In this document: positions 9,855 through 22,756 of the stretch, in pieces
How positions within the stretch are numbered: the stretch's first letter is position 1
How the letters are laid out: the number at the start of each line of letters is the position of its first letter
Assembly (NCBI GenBank): GCA_037074705.1
Contig: CM073591.1
Location: 33,274,587-33,338,586 of the forward strand
Length of the DNA: 64,000 nt
Source of the DNA: Zhengitettix transpicula
Taxonomy: Eukaryota; Arthropoda; Insecta; Orthoptera; Tetrigidae
Reading direction: 5' to 3'
The notes under the pieces: model-generated
What the model saw: only the letters and a program-made list of their open reading frames with translations
Databases searched by the model: none
Told to the model about the DNA's origin: nothing
Position numbers and translations under genes: made by a program

Positions 9855-12515
9855 TCATAGGCCGGTTACTGCAGTGACTTCGCCGCAGTGGAATACACGC
9901 CTTTGTTAAAAGGTGGACAGAAACTGTGGGAAAGGACGGAGACTAAATTTAATATAATAATTAATATTATGGGTTTATTCTGTGTAAATTACATTTAATT
10001 GTCTTGACAAATAAAAGGAAAAAAAATAGGAGGTAATACTTATTGACTCACCCCCGTACTATTCCGTGTTTCCAAATTACACATGGCTTTCTTGATCACA
10101 CTGATACACGAATCCAGTATCTAATGGATTATGATTCACAATTTCCACGTAAATATCTGTGCAATGACCTTATTGCTTCAATTTTTCTCTACTCGGGCGT
10201 AGTTACGTTTCGGAGACACACGTAATTATATACATTATCACAATATAAGAAAATAAATATGTATTTAATAATGAAAATGATAGGACAAATTTACCGTCGT
10301 TTTGAGTCTTCCACCCCTCATCAGCACGTTAATATTTTTCCATTTTTTCGTAAGAAATTGCAGACGAATAAAATTATTACCGCAGTACACGTGTAATAGC
10401 TCCAAGTTTGCGTCTCCGTGCCGCATTTATTAATCAATTTTTGTAAATTAATTCGGATTCAGTTGGTTTATGTGAGCCGAAACTAACCGAGATATAGACA
10501 CTCCATGTAATAACACTAATTTAAATAGTTCTTATCTAGCAAACCCGAGGAAGTATATTAACATCCTTGAGATGGTCGCGTTTGTTTCGACGTGGAGACG
10601 GTCTTACAGTTACGAATGAGCGGATCAAAAGAAGCTGCCTCTCCTTTCATACGAGTCTGTTCGCTATTGAAGTGTCACGATGGATCTGGAGTTCGCCATT
10701 GTGCGATATTCATCCCTGGGCTATTACTTTCTATCTATCTCTCACTCTCTCTCTCTCTCTCTCCACCGTATTAGCGGCACACAGTTTCTCTGGCTTTCGG
10801 TGAAAAAAAGGGACGAGGAATTTCTTCGCCTGATTTGCTCCGTGGAGTTCTTCAGTCAATGAGTATAAAGTTAATATGATTGTGAATATGTGTGACTGAG
10901 ACGTCAGGATATGGGCAGAAATAATTAAATGAGTTCTGTCAGTACTGGAGGAAAACTAAATAAAAGAAATAGAATACTAAAAATAAATTAAATTTTATTT
11001 TCTCTTCAATTCGCAGGATCGTTAGGTTAATATTGGGAAGGACCTTCACGACTGGAGCACAGAACTGAACTGATCTGAAACATGGAGTATTTCACAGATA
11101 ACATAAAATAAATAATATAAAATAAGATTAATTACAGAGGATTTACGGTAAGGAAAGGTTTATAAGGATAGCAGTCCGTCATTACGTCATATTATCCTGT
11201 AAATGATAGAAGAAACATAGTAGAGGAAATATAATAACGGAAAGGAGGTGAATATAATATAGATGTTAAGGGATTGCATGACAAATAGAAAAAAAGGCGC
11301 CAGAGGAGGGAAAGAAATGGAAAAAATGTAAAATAATAGGTTGTAAATTAACTAATTTTATACAAAGTTTTTGTACGAATAATCTGAACTGACTTGAGCG
11401 ACCAACGGTTCTTTCTGATATGTAAAATAAACAGACAATTTTTAAGTCCAACATAAGATTTTACGTTAACAGTAAAGAATATTTTTATTACTTCCATATT
11501 TGGTTTGGATTATTAGTTGATGTTGCCCAGGTCGGCTTTAAGTAAAGGAGGTTAAGAATAGACGATCAGAATTACGTAATTATTATTGCTATTTTTTTAC
11601 TTTGGCCTGTCTCGTCCATATTATCTGTTCCTCTACTGTCTACTTCCTTTGCTTAAAACCGATCTAGGCAATGGTAAAATCCAACAACAACCTCAACTAA
11701 TGATTAATTGGTTACGGTGTGAAATTTACTTTTTTTTGGGTCTTTTACATTCACGTGTTCCAAAAACATATCTCGCTGTAGATGTTAAAGGGAGCAGAAG
11801 CAACGAAATTAGTACTAAAAAAGAATTAGTGGAATGGAAAGTTGGGTCTTCAGGAGGAGTGATAAAAGTATTAACCGGTGTTTTGAAAGAAAGTCTGTTT
11901 TCCAGCGTTTAATGAGGGTTATTAATATCCATTGTAATTTTTATCTCTTTGTTATGGATCCGAGTTTCCCTTTTTATCTCTATGTAACAGGCTCATAAAA
12001 GCGGTGGAGAATTTGAAGGAAGGTCCGAGGAGAGCCTGAGGCATTGTGGCTGAGGCGCTTATCTCCGTCCCCAGGCTATTATTATTCCTTCTACCAAGTT
12101 CCCAAGTCCTGCTTGTCTGCCTACCCGTCCGACATAGCACACTTTATAATCCTCAAGGACAGTTTTTTATGCGTTATGACTTTATATGAGCGTTAGAGTT
12201 CCAGAAGCATTGACCGTTAGTTGGAAATTTACTTTCAGAAATCTTGAATTTCTGTAATCACAAGCATTAGACACAAAAATGGAAACTGTCACGAACTCGG
12301 AAAAGATTAATTTTTCATAGTAATATAGAGAAATAAAATCGTTAAATTTCCGCCCCTTAGCAATATTTGTATAATTCTTCTAATAAATAAAAAAAGACTA
12401 GGAGTGTGGGTGGGTGTGTTCCGCATACAGAGTAACCCGTAGAGAAAGTTTGACCTAATTTCGTACACGAGTTCGTTTTGAACAGGAAACAAAAATTATG
12501 GGGATAATACACATC
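9855..12515. other. Gene-free stretch
   Basis: No supported gene. A possible degraded hammerhead-like core lies on the minus strand at 10,296-10,330 (CTGATGAGGGGTGG...AAAACGACG). A moderately GC-rich segment at 10,560-10,870 carries a (CT)n run at 10,741-10,763, and the open frames there are by-products of that run. Confidence 0.5.
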
Positions 12516-12653
12516 TACCACCCCCAAGGGCGGGGGTGGAAATTTTCAAACTTTCTCAAAGGGCCGATTCTACCCCCATATGTTGGAGTCAAATCCAGAG
12601 TTATGTAGGTCGCTGAGTTTATTAATGACAACCCGGACCCCTCCGGGCATCAA
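12516..12653 (+). mobile_element. CTAG-hairpin element fragment (copy 1)
   Basis: Starts with CCACCCCCAAGGGCGGGGGTGG, continues with GGAGTCAAATCCAGAGTTATG and GTCGCTGAGTTTATTAATGACA, and ends with the hairpin CCCGGACCCCTCCGGG followed by CATCAAGATAGT. The same block order occurs at 63,260-63,875, where the end is CTAGT. The 6-bp GC hairpin 11 nt before a (C/A)TAG terminus followed by T resembles a Helitron 3' end. Classification is uncertain. Confidence 0.6.
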
Positions 12654-13196
12654 GATAGTCAATTAATAAAATTATTGGTGTTTTAGAACAATTAACAATA
12701 TGAAATGTATTATATGTAGGATTAATTACATTAAGGTTGTGTTCGAGAACAAATGTTTTATCCTCAATTTTTCTTATTATTCCAACATGTCTGTTTCATA
12801 GTTGTTGATTTTTGATCGTTTCTTCTGAAAACGTGTATGAAAATCCGAAATGAGCCACAACAATATGAACTAATAGTAATTTCTTCCCTTGTAGTTTGAA
12901 ATCTTCCTCCTCCAACTTTTTGTTGAAGAAGTTCTCATACCGGTATATTTCTGGATGTTTGAAAGAAACGTTTCATTATTATCTTTATTTCTCTTTTTTT
13001 ATTTCTTCTGCATAATCACTTTCATTTCACTGGTTTTTTTTCGCAGAATCTGAACACTTATTATTCGAGTGTAATTTATTCCTCAAATTCAAGCCTTAGT
13101 GTATATATTTAAATATTACAATTGTGTGAATAGGATGCCTGAATGAATGTTGTGCACGTTTTTTTCGATTTTTGCCCTAATGTTTAATAATCGTTA

Positions 13197-13365
13197 ATAA
13201 TTTATACACCCCGCAGCAGTTAATTAAAAATTACTTCGCGATAATTATAAATTAAAAATCATAATTTACAGTTACGATTTTTAATTTATAATTATCATGA
13301 AGTATTTTTTTCTTCAACCGCAGCATAAAATGTTATGATTCGCAGCTGCGGGGCGTATAAATTAT
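13197..13365. mobile_element. MITE-like element, 169 bp
   Basis: Terminal inverted repeats of 21 bp with one mismatch: ATAATTTATACACCCCGCAGC at the left and, reversed, ATAATTTATACGCCCCGCAGC at the right. The interior contains a second, AT-rich palindrome (GATAATTATAAATTAAAAATC and its complement around 13,240-13,300). No coding capacity. The target-site duplication is unclear. The family cannot be assigned from sequence alone. Confidence 0.75.
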
Positions 13366-16300
13366 TTTAAGTATTTTTTGGAAATTTCACATCTGTGTCG
13401 ACATTTATTTATTCATGTATAATATTACAAGATATTTTCTATTTTAAATAGATTTCCGTATTTTAAGAATAATTTAACAAAATTCTAAAATAATTATGTT
13501 GTATAGTTTTTATGCTTCCAACTGTCGCCACCTTTTGTAACATTTGTCAGACTAGTTTTTACGATTTTCTACTACATTTAGTCCTTCAAAAATAATTTTT
13601 AATACTAGATTTCCACTTGGATTTGTTTATAAACAGTAATCTTTGGTATATGCGTAACTGATTTATGCTTTTATACTGTAAATTATTTCTCAAAGTCTCA
13701 CGTTAATTTTACATAAGAATATCGACCTTTTTCTGATTTAACATATTTGTTTTTTATTTCAAAATCCTGTATTCTTAATTCTAGAAATAATATTTTTTTG
13801 TGTTTTTATTAAACAGATCTTAATAATACTTTCCATTATTCTGAAATGTTAAGTAATGAATGAAGTTGTTGAAAAATATAAATCGATTCAGTATTTATTA
13901 CAGTCGATAATACTTTCAATTATTTTAAGAGCTATTAATCGCCTAGTTTAATATCATGGTAATAGAAAAAGGTCGCTACTAGACGGGTACAAAAATAATG
14001 TAAGATGATATTTCCCATCTTATGTGTCTATTAGGAATCTGAAGTACACGTCTTTAATGTTATTAATTGTCATTAACTTGCATAACTTAAAGAATTGTGT
14101 TATTATTAAAAGTTTTATGTAACTATTAGCAGTTGTTTTGCGGGTATGTCGGCTCGTTCAGTTTTCCCGAGGCAGATTTTACAAATGATAGATGAGGAGT
14201 ACAACAGTTTCCACAACCAAAATAAGTACCAATGAAATGAGCTGGTACCTTAAATATAGTGAATTCAGTGGAACATTTTTCCTTTGACAGAAACCGATAA
14301 ATGCAGTATAAAGGAAACTGTGTCTAATTCTTCTGTAGAGGACGAATAAAATAGGTGATGGAATTGTGAGTAAAGAGTAAACCCGATTATCCAGGCGTCA
14401 TCTGGTGGTGGAAACTGATGCTTTTTATTTGAGTATCACGTAACTACTTCTCCATGCAGAACGACTAAAGGCAACTACTTTTCAAACAGCACAGACAAAA
14501 CTCTACTCGCCAACATGCAACCACATTTACTCTACTCATACTACAGAGAATTTTGAAATTATGTATGCATCTGTGAATGTCATTGAAATTTGTTGGTCGA
14601 GGGACGATCCCCCGTAGCGAGCAAGGCGCGTTGAGCGGTGAGATGTGTTTACCTCCCTCACACCTTTGTGTAAACGTCACAAGGTATTGTCTAGGACTGA
14701 ACGTGTTATTGTAGGATAAAGCGACAGACGGTTGAGTTTGTGGGATGTGAGAGACGGAGCGGACAGTGATAAAGGGAAAGTCGTAGGAGGCAGAGCGAAT
14801 AAATCACCCTGATAGCTCAACTATATATTGAACATACTGTGAAGCTATGAGAAAGTATACAGAATTAAATAAACAAAGCATTTGTTAATCAGTATAAACA
14901 CATTTCTCGTAACTGGTATTAAATAAATTACTAACCGAGAAGGCGACGTGTCAATTCAATCCTTCCACATACAACCCTTGTTTTATAAAATAGGATTCTC
15001 CTTCTTTGAAGATAAAAATAATTCTGAATCAGAAATGCCGACCAATATTCTTCAGAAGCGAGTTTTTCACAGAGAATATTCATCAACGTAAAGTTCAAGT
15101 TGACCGTATTTTATTTATACGGTTATCTCAAAGAAAAACATCTAAATTTTTCTGATAACTTATATGGATTTATTCTTCTTCTTCTGAACCATTTCATTGA
15201 TCTTTGATCGTGGATCTTTTCAATTTTCTGAAATTTTGTTACTGTAGTGATATAAGAACTCCAATTGGCACACACAAAGCCTTCGTTTGCAAAGAAGTTG
15301 CTTTAGAATATTCCCAATTTTTTCATCGGCTTCTTCTGAATTTCTTTTTGCGTTAAAACCATCCTTATAACTTAAAACTGGAACTAATAAATAAATTATA
15401 TTTAATTAATAATGGTAATAATAATTTAATATTTTTAAGTGCTGAAGGTAGGTAACTTGCATGCAAAAAGAGATTCATCACAAACCAACGGAAATATAAT
15501 TAGGAGACGCTTTCGAGAAGAAGAAAAATTGCTAGGATTTGTGCGCTTTATAAAAGATGTACAGACAAATTGGCCTGGAGGGAGATAAAAATATGATTTA
15601 ACGCACCATTATATATAGCAAAAAAAGAGCAGTCATTCAAAATTAAACAGAGAGACTAGCTAACTAATGTGGGAAAGTATTTGTTCCTAAATAGATCAGT
15701 GATGTAATGGACAATTGACAAATGGCTTGTCAAAAATATGGGAAATCGTATAGGAAAATTTAATTGTTTCGTTCAAGTTGATAAAGTAAATAAAGTATAG
15801 TAAATTGAAAATGTTGCTACCGAGAAGTGACAAATCTATTTGTATATAATTGTGGAAAAACACGAATAAGTTGTTATATAAAGAACAATTTATGCTTATA
15901 AACAGGCAAATCAAATTAAATCATTTGGGCAAGTTACGATTATTTCTCATGAAATTAATTTATTGTGAACTGTCGATCAAATGGGTTGAATTTAATTTAT
16001 TCTACAACTATTCCAATAGGTTCTGAGCATTTTGGGTGGTTAATTTCAACCGATCAGAATGGAAACTGTTGGAGAGAATTAACTTTAGCAATATATTGTA
16101 ACGTACTTTCCCAAAATTGTAAAAATTACTAAAGGTGGCGTTATTGCAGATCTTGGGGTCTTATTTTATTTAACTCAGTTCTGTGGATTAAGTGTATGAG
16201 GATGATGATAGTATTCGAATCCAATTTTTACTTTTTTTAAAAAAAAAATTAAAAGCGCAGAAATGTTTGTATCTCTCCAATTAAACTGTCATATTTAACA

Positions 16301-17534
16301 GTTTGTTTAACTTTATTGAAACACGCTTCGAAAAGAAAGTAACGAAGCTTTCCCGTTGTAAATCAAATAGAGAAATCTGTCAGGCTCTCAGAAAGTATTG
16401 TAGATGATAAAAGGAGTTCTGTTACAGTATATTGAGGGCGTCGATATTAAATTTTCTCTCTCCGAGACAACTTGTCTCGTAGGTTTCGGTATTGGAAATC
16501 GTTCCCCGTATCTGTCAATGTTTCAGTGTCTTCAATTCACTGGTTATATCTTCCAGTACAGTTCTTGATCTTTCCTTCACGAAAAGTTGAATACTTTTCT
16601 GTGTATTTTGTGTTATACTAACGAGACTACTGAGTGTAATGCTCAACTAATAAAATAAATTATGACGTGACTTAATATCTCACTGCTCGGATACACGAAA
16701 CGTTGAGTATTCTTTACCTACAGAGACCAAAGACGCCGGCCAGCGATTGTAGCGGTCATAAAATTTTGAAGACCAAGGTGATGTATTAGGAAATTATTTG
16801 TAAATGTCAAATGAACTAACAGCAAACTTTTGTAAGTTCAAATCAATATTAATATTTCGTGCTAATGGCAGCTTCACCTCTTCACTAAAGTTTCCCGAAA
16901 CGGTAGAAACAGACGTTCTGTAACGTAATCTGCAGATTCGTTCACAGAGGAACCTTCTGAGTCTTCTACGTGACCAATGAAAACTGAATTAAGAGTAGTA
17001 TTCATAGTCTTACGAGGGACCCCAAATTTAGGAACAATATAAAATGTTTTTTTAATAAAAACATCAGCACACCTGAAGGAAAATAGAGTATCTTATGATC
17101 AGAGGAATCAATTTAATTATATTTTGAGGAATCGTTTCTAAAACCAATTTTAATGGTTTATAAAACCATTGAACTGTCTCACGTCATATACCTTCTTTAA
17201 TAATAGAAGCTGATTGCGTAAATATTGTAAAAGATTGATTTGACGAGGAAAGGTGCATTGCTTTCTTTACGTCTTAGTGTAATTGAATATAAGAACGTTT
17301 GTTTGCAACTCAAACTGTAGTGGTAAATTTAAAGGAATTAATTCACCCGAGATGTTGATCTTGTGTGCTTGGTGGGTTCAGTATACAGGATGGAAGCTAT
17401 TTAATTGAAGTGCAACAAATAAATCGTGAAGAATAAATGGATGAGCAAAATACGTAATGCGGGTTTGTGTCATAAAAGAGGCAAGGATGAGACTATGAGG
17501 GTGTTCTCTAGTCTACCAGGTGCTGCATTCTACT
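13366..17534. other. Gene-free AT-rich stretch
   Basis: Over 4 kb with no supported gene. The segment 14,580-14,800 is GC-richer (CGTAGCGAGCAAGGCGCG) but contains no long open frame and no tRNA fold I can draw. No shared repeat recognised. Confidence 0.5.
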
Positions 17535-18098
17535 TTAGTCTACTCTACGGACGTGTGATACTTGCGAGTGGGACTGCGTGGGACTTCCCCCGCAGCACGC
17601 GGCGGCGCCGTTGACGCTGTAGCTGTAGTTGTGGTAGCCCTGTCTGCAGAAGGCCGTCTCCTGGCTGTACTTGTGCTGCTTGCGAGGCGGCGGCGGCAAC
17701 GAGCAGCTGTCGTCGTCGTCGCTGTGCTCGTGGTGGTGGTGGTGATGGTGGTGGTGGCGGTAGCGCTTGCGGGGGAAGAGCCCCGACGCGAGGAGCCCCA
17801 CTGTCGCCTCCGAGTGCCGCTTGCCGCAGTGGCTGTGACTGTGGCTGTGGCGGTGGCCCTGGGGGTGGCGGCCGTGACGGCGCCTCCGGTCCGAGGACGA
17901 CGTCGACGACGACGCCAGCCGCTGGTCGCGCGCCGCCCCCGCCCCCGCCTTGATGGCCACCACCTTGCTGCGGACCAGCGCCGACAGCACGGCTTCCAGG
18001 CGCGCCAACTCCGCCCCAGCGCCGGCCCCAGCGCCGCCCCCGGGGGCGAAGTCCTCGGTCGACACCGCCTTGTCGGCGACGTCGCCGTTGTGCGACAT
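17535..18098 (-). CDS. Candidate host exon, His-rich low-complexity protein
   Basis: I do not recognise the protein. The minus-strand frame runs 187 codons from an ATG at 18,098, in good context (GTAGCCATGTCG), to a stop at 17,535. The frame is open further upstream to a stop at 18,219, so the true start or a splice acceptor could lie there. It begins MSHNGDVADKAVSTEDF, has a Gly/Ala stretch (about residues 18-28), a helical segment LARLEAVLSALVRSKVVAIK, an Arg/His/Ser-rich middle, nine His in a row followed by EHSDDDDS, a PPPPRK motif and a Tyr/Ser-rich end. Such compositions are common in insect regulators, but no catalytic or DNA-binding domain is visible. The region is about 70 per cent GC and CpG-rich in an AT-rich neighbourhood, which supports a 5' exon of a real gene. 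It may be spliced rather than end at this stop. Confidence 0.4.
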   Translation of the reverse strand: MSHNGDVADKAVSTEDFAPGGGAGAGAGAELARLEAVLSALVRSKVVAIKAGAGAARDQRLASSSTSSSDRRRRHGRHPQGHRHSHSHSHCGKRHSEATVGLLASGLFPRKRYRHHHHHHHHHEHSDDDDSCSLPPPPRKQHKYSQETAFCRQGYHNYSYSVNGAAACCGGSPTQSHSQVSHVRRVD

Positions 18099-18700
18099 GG
18101 CTACGTCGTCGTCGTCCCCCGCCGGTTCCGGCGTCGTCGCCCGCCGCCCCCCATCGTCACGGGCGTCCTCTATCACGATGCTGCGAGGGTGGACGGGTCC
18201 TTGCAGACAACCCAGGGCCTAGCGTCGACCCGCGACCGCCCGCCCCCGCGCGTCCTCGCCCCAGCAGCGCGACTCCCCCATCGTCACTCACAGAGAAATA
18301 CAAATACGATACCCCTCTCTCGCGAGCGACGGTCCAAGAAAACGGGCGTATCAATAGATTATTCAAAATATATAGACGATCTGAAAAGAGTAAACGGTTT
18401 GATTGCTGAATATTGCTGTAGGTTTCATCGAAGTCAGGTGATCATGACAGCTGCGTCGCTCGCGCTGATCCCATCTCCCCGACCACAAGGTATTTCGAAA
18501 AAATTGAGCAATTGTGTTATGTATCCGTATGTACGTGAGTGCGAGTGTAAAATTTGTTGTTTTAGAATTTGGGTGAGAATCACAACGATCGCATCGTCCT
18601 CGCAAACCGCGGCGCAGGGCTGGCTGAGCGACGTCCGCAACTGCCAAACCAGAAAAAAACACAAAGATAACACTCACGAAACAGACAGCAAGGAAGCACG
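18099..18700 (-). promoter_or_regulatory. Possible 5' UTR and promoter of the His-rich gene
   Basis: The GC/CpG enrichment continues upstream of the candidate exon and fades by about 18,650. On the minus strand an ATG at about 18,280 opens a 20-codon upstream frame (MGESRCWGED...) that stops at 18,219, which could be a uORF. No TATA box or initiator can be singled out. The plus-strand 383-codon frame across this region is treated as a shadow (see rejected items). Confidence 0.25.
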
Positions 18701-20544
18701 AAAATGTAAATGAGAATTATCCACTAATGCGTTAAGTAAACTGCATTACACAATTAAAAATTACAATGAACACAAGCAGTGAATTCAGATTGGGCCGAAA
18801 TGAATTGTCTTTGTGATTCCTTTACGCTAAATAAAATTTTAAACTCGTGTATGAACTTCATGGTTCTATTGGACATCAGACGGATAGTTGGTAAAAACAT
18901 TTAAAATGTTAATATTTCCTAGAAATTGTTTTGCTATGATCGGATATTAGTTATGAATTTTATGTTCTCTCTCCAGTTCACTGCAGTGAACAATCTCATC
19001 TATTTTGAATAAATTTATTTCTTCAACGAAATTATGAACAATTACCATATTTGAAAGCGATTAGGAATTTTTCTGTCTCACTGCATTCCAGTTGTATCGA
19101 TATTTATAATATTATTATTATTGTAGTGATTTGTATGAAGTATTCAATTTAGGTAATTTAATTTTTCGTTGTCATTTAAAAGATTGAAAATTTTAAATAG
19201 TAGATGTGACGTCTGTTATTTTTATTAATTTCACTTCATCTCGTGGTATTTATTATAGACCACTCCATGACTTGTGTTTTCCAGAATTACAATCAACCCC
19301 TTTTGTTACTTAACTTTCTTACCTTTGTGTTTGCTGATGCTGGATGCGACCGTTCTATGGCCTACTAATTCTACTTTAGTTCCTTTTCTCTCCCAACCTG
19401 TTATCTTTAAAACAATCCCGCCCCATTCCGCATTTTGTCGGCTCTTCACATGCATTTCCGTTATCATTCTCATGATTTTCACCGCCTTCTCCCTTCTCCC
19501 TCTCACGCCCATTCGCCGAACACACACAGGTACACGTTGAGAGGCAATTCCCAACGGACGGGATGGCCCTCGGAATGTTTCGCTGTATTCGTGTGCATTT
19601 GAAGTATTGGCTCACTGAGCGAGGCCAATCGATAAGTTATCTAGCGGAACGACCAGCCTCTATTAAAAATTCAGCGAGGGAAATGTTTCCTCTGATCACA
19701 TCTCCATAACTGCCGCGATCGTCCTTCTCCATCCCTCTCTAAATACTCGGCCCAACTGTAATGAAAACACAAGCGCTTGCTTCTCGATGATTTCCTCAAG
19801 AAAAGAAGTGGTACTCGCTGCTCAGCTTATTTCAGTCGTCAGAATATTTTTATTCGGCTTTATGTTGTTTAACAGGTGTAATTGGAAGAATGTTCGGAAT
19901 GCCGGGAGCTGAAAATGGAATTCGGATAACTGTACAGTAATAAAATTGAAGAAAATGAATGGAGGATGAAGGTTCGTTTAAAGGGATGGCCCATTCAGTG
20001 ATCAGCACAGACATCATTATTTGTCGCCATTTTCTTTTCTATCTAGACCTTCCCACTGTAACACTGTTAACGCCCAAAATTACCCTTGAATAAGCACAAT
20101 CTCATCTGAAATGAATTATTTTTTATGTTCTTTTTTCTATGAGGGAATGAGCCATTGAATAGAGAAATTGATAATCTTTGTCATCGGTTGTGATATTTTT
20201 GTTAATACCATTAACTAAATATATAGTACTGAACTGGTTTTATGATTATAATACTGAACTTTTGTGAAAGGCAATATCATTTATTACACATATAATTAAT
20301 ATTATACTAATTAATCACAGTCTTGACTCGCGTTGGTTCTTCACGGTTTGGTCCCCATCTAAGGAACCGCAAAGATATCTTCATAAAATATGTGCTGCTG
20401 CAAACAGTGCTGATTTCTGAAGTTGGGTAGTTGTTATCATCTGTAGCCACGTACAGACAATGTTTGCTTGATGGTATTGCTCCATGAGATCTAACACTTT
20501 TAGTCATTTCACAGTTCCATACAATTCAAATTGGAGTAATTTTT
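18701..20544. other. Gene-free stretch
   Basis: The part 19,430-19,760 is somewhat GC-richer, without a convincing frame. A 66-codon minus-strand frame at 20,307-20,507 has plausible amino-acid composition but no motif and may be a retroelement scrap. Otherwise AT-rich. Confidence 0.45.
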
Positions 20545-20800
20545 CCCCGCTATCGGAAGGGCATGGGACAAGTACCCAATGCCCGACCTACCTGATGCAG
20601 GTTCTTCTAGGGTTTGTCCTGCATTACTTTTAGGCGAATGACTGGTAGGATCCTTCAACCATAGCCGGGGGGCCCTTGTTAACCCTTGGCTATCTTCCTC
20701 TACCCTTCTACACTCCCCATTTCAAATCCCTTCCTATGCTATTAAAGGGGAGTTGCCACCATGTGAATTACCCTCATGTAGCCTGTTTCCTAAAAAAAAA
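20545..20800 (+). mobile_element. SINE-X copy E (5'-truncated)
   Basis: Starts inside the element at CCCCGCTATCGGAAGGGC and runs to the 3' end GTAGCCTGTTTCCT plus nine A. It shows the 5' truncation expected of LINE-dependent insertion. No certain target duplication is seen. Confidence 0.85.
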
Positions 20801-20899
20801 CTTTCCCAGAATCCAGAATCACGTCATTGATGTCCGGGACGTTGAGCTCCAATTTGGATTCGAAGGTCCCACAGGATGCTGACTTGTTCATTTTAAATT

Positions 20900-21640
20900 A
20901 TTTTCTTTGGCTTATCCTTTTGTTTATTGGAACCCCTATACTTTTTTTATACATTTCAGTGGATCATAGTGGTCATCTTGTTATTCCACCCAGGGTTTGT
21001 TACCACATGTCAGGTGTCCAACATTTTCTCCAGCATCATTGCATAGACGAAATTTTTTATCCTTCTGGATCTTATCAATTGCATTTGTTCTTAGTGCTTG
21101 AACTTGAGCTGCCAATAGGAGACCCCCACGTTGCTTTCTTGAGTGTTCATTTCTTGACTGTTCCTTTCTTCACACCATGCCAAGTTTTATTATTATTATT
21201 ATCATCATTATTAACAAGTGTCTTGCCTGCTGGCAGATCTTTGACTCGGTGTGTGAATTTTCTTCTTCATTTTGCCCTTCTTCTAACTTCCCCCATTCAT
21301 CTAGCAGCTGCACTCTTCTCCTCCTTCCACGATAACCTGGAACTCCACCCATGTATCCGAGGTAAACAATTTATTCTTAATATGTGTCCAACCCAATTTA
21401 CCTTTTCCAATAAAACTGAAGTCAAGATAAATCTCGTCTCATTTACTAATGTTTTGCGTATCAGTCAATTTAATTTTTTGAATTCTTGTCTAACACCACA
21501 TTTCAAAACTTTTCTGGAATTTTCTATTTTTTTTACTTTTTATTATTTACTTTATCAATGTTTTTTTAAAAATCATGGATCCTTCAGGAATATCATCTAC
21601 GGCTATTTCGTAAAACGTTTCGTGGGTTTATGACCCTAAA
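20900..21640 (-). pseudogene. LINE ORF2 C-terminal remnant
   Basis: On the minus strand the segment around 21,457-21,515 reads FEMWC, a stop, then TRIQKIKLTDT, and further on KGKLGWTHI (an RKRKANWIGHI-like block), then GYRGRRRRVQLLDEWGKL near 21,300-21,350. In order, these are the landmarks of the C-terminal region of insect non-LTR reverse transcriptases (FEMWCWRRM.KI.WTD, NWIGHILRR, RGRRRKQLLDDL). Frameshifts and stops interrupt it throughout. The long plus-strand frame over the same DNA (268 codons) is therefore a shadow. The exact ends of the remnant are approximate. Confidence 0.65.
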
Positions 21641-22220
21641 TGACATTTTTCCCTTGACTACACGTGATTCGTGTCCTCAATCGTGTCTTTACTCTTTTTC
21701 TTATTAATTATTTATTATAATCCACTGTCCATTGAGGACTTTAGTCTACTAGGACGGCTGCCAGACTCTCAGCTTCGTCATTCTGGAATTAGGAGTTGCA
21801 CGAGGTAGGAATAGTTATTCTTAATAATTATGTAGCAAAAATAAAATCGTCGAAATCTTTTCTTTTACTTCTGCTATAGTACATCCAAAGATGTTGTTAT
21901 CAACCACCAGATTATATTTGACATTCAGTTACATTACTCATCCATCTGAAAATTTTCCTGCGCGTCCCTCCATTACTTGAAATAGTCTCTAGAAGTTCAT
22001 AACAACAAAGTGTTCTTATTTGATACATTTTATAAATATTATTATCCAAATATGTAAGAATAAAATATTTAATAAAGAAATTACAAGATTTTCATAAACA
22101 AACACTGACATTAAGGAGCTCTTCAAATATTAATTAAGATACATCTTTGGGCTCTATGGAAACGAGTATTCGTATTATTATTATTATAAATGCAGTCCAG
22201 AGAAATGTCTCTTAATTAAT
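21641..22220. other. Gene-free AT-rich stretch
   Basis: Nothing recognised apart from an (ATT)n run near 22,175. Confidence 0.5.
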
Positions 22221-22255
22221 ATCTGAAGAGGTCAAAATGTGAGGACGAAACGTCG
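22221..22255 (+). repeat. Hammerhead-like core copy
   Basis: ATCTGAAGAGGTCAAAATGT then GAGGACGAAACGTCG: CTGAAGA box, GTC/GAC helix, GAAACG box, and AC/GT pairing around the GTC triloop (ACGTCGT). The remains of another copy, CGAGGACGAAACGTTACG, lie on the minus strand at 22,396-22,416. Confidence 0.65.
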
Positions 22256-22714
22256 TGTTTGCCAATGAAGACATTGTAATATATTTATTAAATATTTTAT
22301 TTTGACCCATTGGTCACATTTATCTGACTTCTATATCTTTATAGATGTATGAATACAGCCAAATAATTTATTATTAAAAATATAAGAAAAATTAACGTAA
22401 CGTTTCGTCCTCGATAAAATTTATATTTCGAACAACTGTTTCCATTTTTTTAGTCTTTTATGTTCTATTAATTTAGGTTCTAATAATACAATTCTTCAAT
22501 AAAATCATTTAATTATTCAAACTCCTTTATTCAAATTTATCCAATTCTTCTGTTTTTTTTATCATAAACAATTTTAAAGACTTAAATGGTTTTATTGAAG
22601 AATTTTGATAAAAATTTCACTATAAAAATTTAATATGACCCTTATACTAAAAATAATTCGTAGCAGTTATTTAAGTATAAATTGCATTTGAATTTTTAGA
22701 TTTTCTCTAATGCT

Positions 22715-22752
22715 CACCCGATGAAGTCCTAAATTGAGGACAAAATGTTTTG
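22715..22752 (+). repeat. Hammerhead-like core copy, strong helix II
   Basis: CACCCGATGAA, then a perfect 5-bp hairpin GTCCT-AAATTG-AGGAC, then AAAATGT. Compared with the shared core (CTGATGA...GAAACGT) it has C for T in the first box and A for G in the second, so it is a decayed copy. Confidence 0.6.
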
Positions 22753-22756
22753 TTAA

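Noticed and set aside
10567..10862. Three overlapping plus-strand frames
   Set aside because: They exist because a (CT)n run is open in all frames; mutual overlap and lack of motifs argue against coding.
17562..18713. 383-codon plus-strand open frame over the GC-rich island
   Set aside because: Its first half is Val/Arg/Ala monotony, the complement of the His/Asp/Ser codons of the minus-strand frame. It has no ATG in good context and no domain.
20827..21633. 268-codon plus-strand open frame, Leu/Phe-rich, looking like a membrane protein
   Set aside because: It is antisense to a LINE ORF2 remnant (FEMWC, GYRGRRRRVQLLD on the minus strand) and its composition follows from that.
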